Origin: UBA2137 sp963740205
Lineage (GTDB): Bacteria; Pseudomonadota; Alphaproteobacteria; Micavibrionales; Micavibrionaceae
Assembly (NCBI GenBank): GCA_963740205.1
Contig: CAVUDD010000002.1
Coordinates: 310,001-374,000, forward strand
Direction: 5' to 3'
DNA length: 64,000 bases
The notes below the pieces were generated by a model. That model saw only the letters and a list, made by a program, of their open reading frames with translations. It had not been told where the DNA came from and did not search any database. Made by a program: the position numbers and the translations under genes. Position 1 is the first letter of the stretch. Each line of letters opens with the position of its first letter. Of the stretch, positions 62,087 to 64,000 are shown piece after piece.

Positions 62087-63667
62087 ATGCCTTTACCAAA
62101 TAACTATGTGAGCAATATGCGCGATGGAGTAATCTATTCACGAGTCAGCTCTACGAAACAGCTTATTGGTCATGGGTTAGAAAGCCAGATTAAACACTGC
62201 ACAGTTTATGCTGAAAGAAACGGTATAAATATTCTGCAAGTTTTTAGAGAAGAAGGTATCTCAGGGGCAACCGCCATGAGGCCGTCCCTGAGTATCCTCT
62301 ATGAATTTGCTGAGAATTACCAGAAATTACACAATGGCAACGGCAGGACCTTAGTCGTTTTATTATATGACGTTTCAAGGCTTTCAAGAGAAATGCAAGG
62401 CTACCATCTCATTAAAAAGGAAATCGAAGCCCGAGGTGGAACAGTTGAATACGTAACACAGACTTTTGACAACACGTATTCTGGGCGTTTTGTAGAGAAT
62501 ATCATGGTTGCATATGGAGAGATGGACAGACATAAAAATGCTGAGAGAACGCGGGATAAAATGGCTGCCAGAACCATGGAAGGCTTTTGGGTTTATGCGA
62601 GTGTTCCTTTTGGATATATGCCTAGCGAAATTAAAGGTATCAAAAAGCAAGACCCTAGGTCAGCTCCAATTGTGCGACAGGTATTAGAGGGATACGCTCA
62701 AGGGCAGTATAAAAACTTTACTGAGATAGCTAATTACCTGAACTCACAAAACCTTTTAAACTATAAGGGCAAAGTACGTACTTTTGACGGTGAAAGTGCT
62801 AAAAACCTAATCAAGTGGTGTTGGTTCTATGCTGGGTTCGTACAATGTCCCAAGCGTGCGATTAGCAGACGGCAAGGAAAACATGAAAGCATAATATCTA
62901 CAGATACCTTGGACATGATTGAAAAACGGTTGGCAGGTAAGAAGATATCGCCCTACCGCAAGAATAGTGCTCATTTTCCACTTAGAGGGCACATAAATTG
63001 TAGTGAATGTGGTAAGCCTTTAACTGCAGCTTTCTGTGGAAAAGGGCGCAAGTACGGTTATTACTATTGTCGTACACACGACTGTTATAGAAAAAATGCA
63101 AATATCCCCTATAAAGATTTGCATGAAAGGTTTTGCAGTCTCCTCACCCAAACACTTCCAACGCTTGAGATAATTGAAAAAACACAAACTATCTTCAAAG
63201 AAGTATGGAAGAAGGAACTCTCTGAACTATCAACCTTAAGAGAAGAATGGGGCAGAGAATTAAAATGTTTAGACGAATCCATACAAGGTTGTGTGGATCA
63301 GCTAATTTCATCAAAATCATCTCACGTCGAAAAAGCCGTAACAAAAAGGCTTGACGAGTTAAGCGCAAGACAAGCCGTGCTTAAGGTTAAAATTAACGAG
63401 TATCAGAGCACAAAAGATGACTTTGAGAATGTTCTGGATAAAGTCATGAATTTATTAAAAACACCTATGCTTGCTTGGAAAGATAGTGATTTAGCCACGA
63501 AAAAGACAATACAGCGTTTAATTTTTCCTAAAGGGCTAACTTACGACACAGAAAGCGAAAATTTTCGAAAACCTGAAAAAGCGCTTCTATTCTGGTTTAT
63601 AGGAAAACAAGACCTCAAAAAGGCCGGAATGGTGCACCCGGGAGGATTCGAACCTCCAACCGCTTGA
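62087..63667 (+). CDS. Large serine recombinase (integrase of the element)
   Basis: 526 residues; GGAG precedes the ATG. Resolvase-type catalytic domain with the nucleophile Ser21 in IYSRVSS, and DVSRLSREMQG. Recombinase domain (FWVYASVPFGYMPSE onward), zinc ribbon CSECGKPL...YYYCRTHDC and a C-terminal coiled coil (EEWGRELKCLDESIQG). Performs att-site recombination and needs no host factor in known cases. The last 12 codons (MVHPGGFEPPTA) lie inside the opposite-strand tRNA-Arg gene, so the present C-terminus is supplied by the host. Its native tail is probably one of the peptides encoded at R1-R3. Confidence 0.92.
   Translation: MPLPNNYVSNMRDGVIYSRVSSTKQLIGHGLESQIKHCTVYAERNGINILQVFREEGISGATAMRPSLSILYEFAENYQKLHNGNGRTLVVLLYDVSRLSREMQGYHLIKKEIEARGGTVEYVTQTFDNTYSGRFVENIMVAYGEMDRHKNAERTRDKMAARTMEGFWVYASVPFGYMPSEIKGIKKQDPRSAPIVRQVLEGYAQGQYKNFTEIANYLNSQNLLNYKGKVRTFDGESAKNLIKWCWFYAGFVQCPKRAISRRQGKHESIISTDTLDMIEKRLAGKKISPYRKNSAHFPLRGHINCSECGKPLTAAFCGKGRKYGYYYCRTHDCYRKNANIPYKDLHERFCSLLTQTLPTLEIIEKTQTIFKEVWKKELSELSTLREEWGRELKCLDESIQGCVDQLISSKSSHVEKAVTKRLDELSARQAVLKVKINEYQSTKDDFENVLDKVMNLLKTPMLAWKDSDLATKKTIQRLIFPKGLTYDTESENFRKPEKALLFWFIGKQDLKKAGMVHPGGFEPPTA
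63628..63645 (+). repeat. Attachment-site repeat R4 (attR, right end at tRNA-Arg)
   Basis: AATGGTGCACCCGGGAGG, identical to R1 at 55246. It covers the 3' acceptor and CCA of the tRNA-Arg gene and codons of the recombinase 3' end at once. Integration here keeps the tRNA intact. Confidence 0.85.
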
Positions 63668-63706
63668 TTCGTAGTCAAGTACTCTATCCAGTTGAGCTAC
63701 GGGTGC
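63630..63706 (-). tRNA. tRNA-Arg (anticodon ACG)
   Basis: 77 nt with encoded CCA. Acceptor GCACCCG pairs with CGGGTGC. D-arm TAGCTCAACTGGATAGAG, anticodon stem CTTGA/TCAAG around CTACGAA (anticodon ACG, read as ICG), and T-arm GGAGG-TTCGAATC-CTCC. Its 3' end is the integration target of the element to the left. Confidence 0.95.
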
Positions 63707-63915
63707 ATACCAATAAGGCGACAAAACTCATACGATATGCTTCACACCTTTGCAAGGACATTCTATATTATTTTTAAGCGCCAAACTCATCTTTATTTGT
63801 GAGTTTTTGTGGGTAGAACAAAGTTTTTACTGTTTTCCTTGACACTTCCCTCTTATCATCACATAAATTCGCTTTAAAGCGTGATAGTACGTAATTAACT
63901 GTAGTAGTGATAAAT

Positions 63916-64000
63916 ATGACATTCAGGAAGACCTCAGCGCGCATCGTGCCCTCTCTTCGATTAACCATTTTCAGCCTCGCCCTAACCAGTGGCGTCGTTT
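63916..64000 (+). CDS. Start of an exported or membrane protein (3' end outside window)
   Basis: The frame from the ATG at 63916 is open to the window edge: MTFRKTSARIVPSLR followed by a hydrophobic LTIFSLALTSGVV. A basic start followed by a hydrophobic stretch fits a signal peptide or first membrane helix, as in sensor kinases. No strong ribosome site. Too short to identify. Confidence 0.4.
   Translation, partial: MTFRKTSARIVPSLRLTIFSLALTSGVV

Noticed and set aside
63774..63968. 64-residue minus-strand ORF after the tRNA
   Set aside because: Basic, no ribosome site, no family. It lies over the region where a plus-strand exported-protein gene seems to begin.
1..64000. CRISPR array
   Set aside because: No regularly spaced short direct repeats. 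The att repeats at 55246, 55948 and 56697 are spaced about 700 bases apart and contain ORFs.

Overview
The window looks like chromosomal DNA of an AT-rich alphaproteobacterium. The evidence is an ALAS-type hemA, a COQ9/TetR-like protein, an RpoH sigma factor with the alphaproteobacterial AAHKSLFF box, a DUF2336 protein, the ftsY-mtaB-dapF group and the ffh-rpsP-rimM-trmD-rplS group. Genus cannot be read from the sequence. One unusual trait is a single-chain (alpha2-type) glycyl-tRNA synthetase, whereas most alphaproteobacteria use the GlyQ/GlyS tetramer.

Layout. 1-34991 is mostly housekeeping: heme and quinone-related genes, adenosine kinase, a macro-domain protein, a peptide-binding protein, YgfZ, PPDK, GlyRS, a polyprenyl synthase, rpoH, an M48 protease, pgk, AMP nucleosidase, ftsY/mtaB/dapF, ffh to rplS, and an NfeD/stomatin pair. 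35135-55085 is a long minus-strand type IV (MSHA-like) pilus locus. In transcription order it runs: PilB ATPase, PilC, PilM/N-like, PilO-like and PilP-like proteins, an ABC ATPase, a TPR protein, a prepilin-peptidase homologue, PilT, PilU, secretin, an ABC permease, an anchored helical protein, a membrane-bound AraC regulator and four prepilins. 55246-63706 is an integrated element at the 3' end of a tRNA-Arg(ACG) gene. It is bounded by an 18-bp direct repeat and has two more related repeats inside it.

The element carries a two-gene DUF4297 nuclease + SMC-like ATPase module (Lamassu-like anti-phage defence), a strongly structured RNA candidate ending in a terminator, several small unknown genes, and a large serine recombinase. 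The recombinase reading frame runs straight into the tRNA. The repeats at 55247, 55949 and 56698 encode related peptides beginning MV(H/R)P, in the same frame as the recombinase's last residues. Two of them differ almost only synonymously. The best reading is that attP lies inside the recombinase gene, integration swaps its C-terminus, and the internal repeats are discarded C-termini from earlier integrations. This is the most novel feature of the window.

A technical warning: at least 11 otherwise well-conserved genes (ppdK, an acetyltransferase, glyRS, a small ORF, a DUF2336 gene, ftsY, rimM, trmD, a prepilin, the secretin, pilC) carry 13 single-base indels, several of them in short homopolymers. 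Because essential genes are hit, sequencing or assembly error is more likely than decay. These genes are reported as single features spanning the indels.
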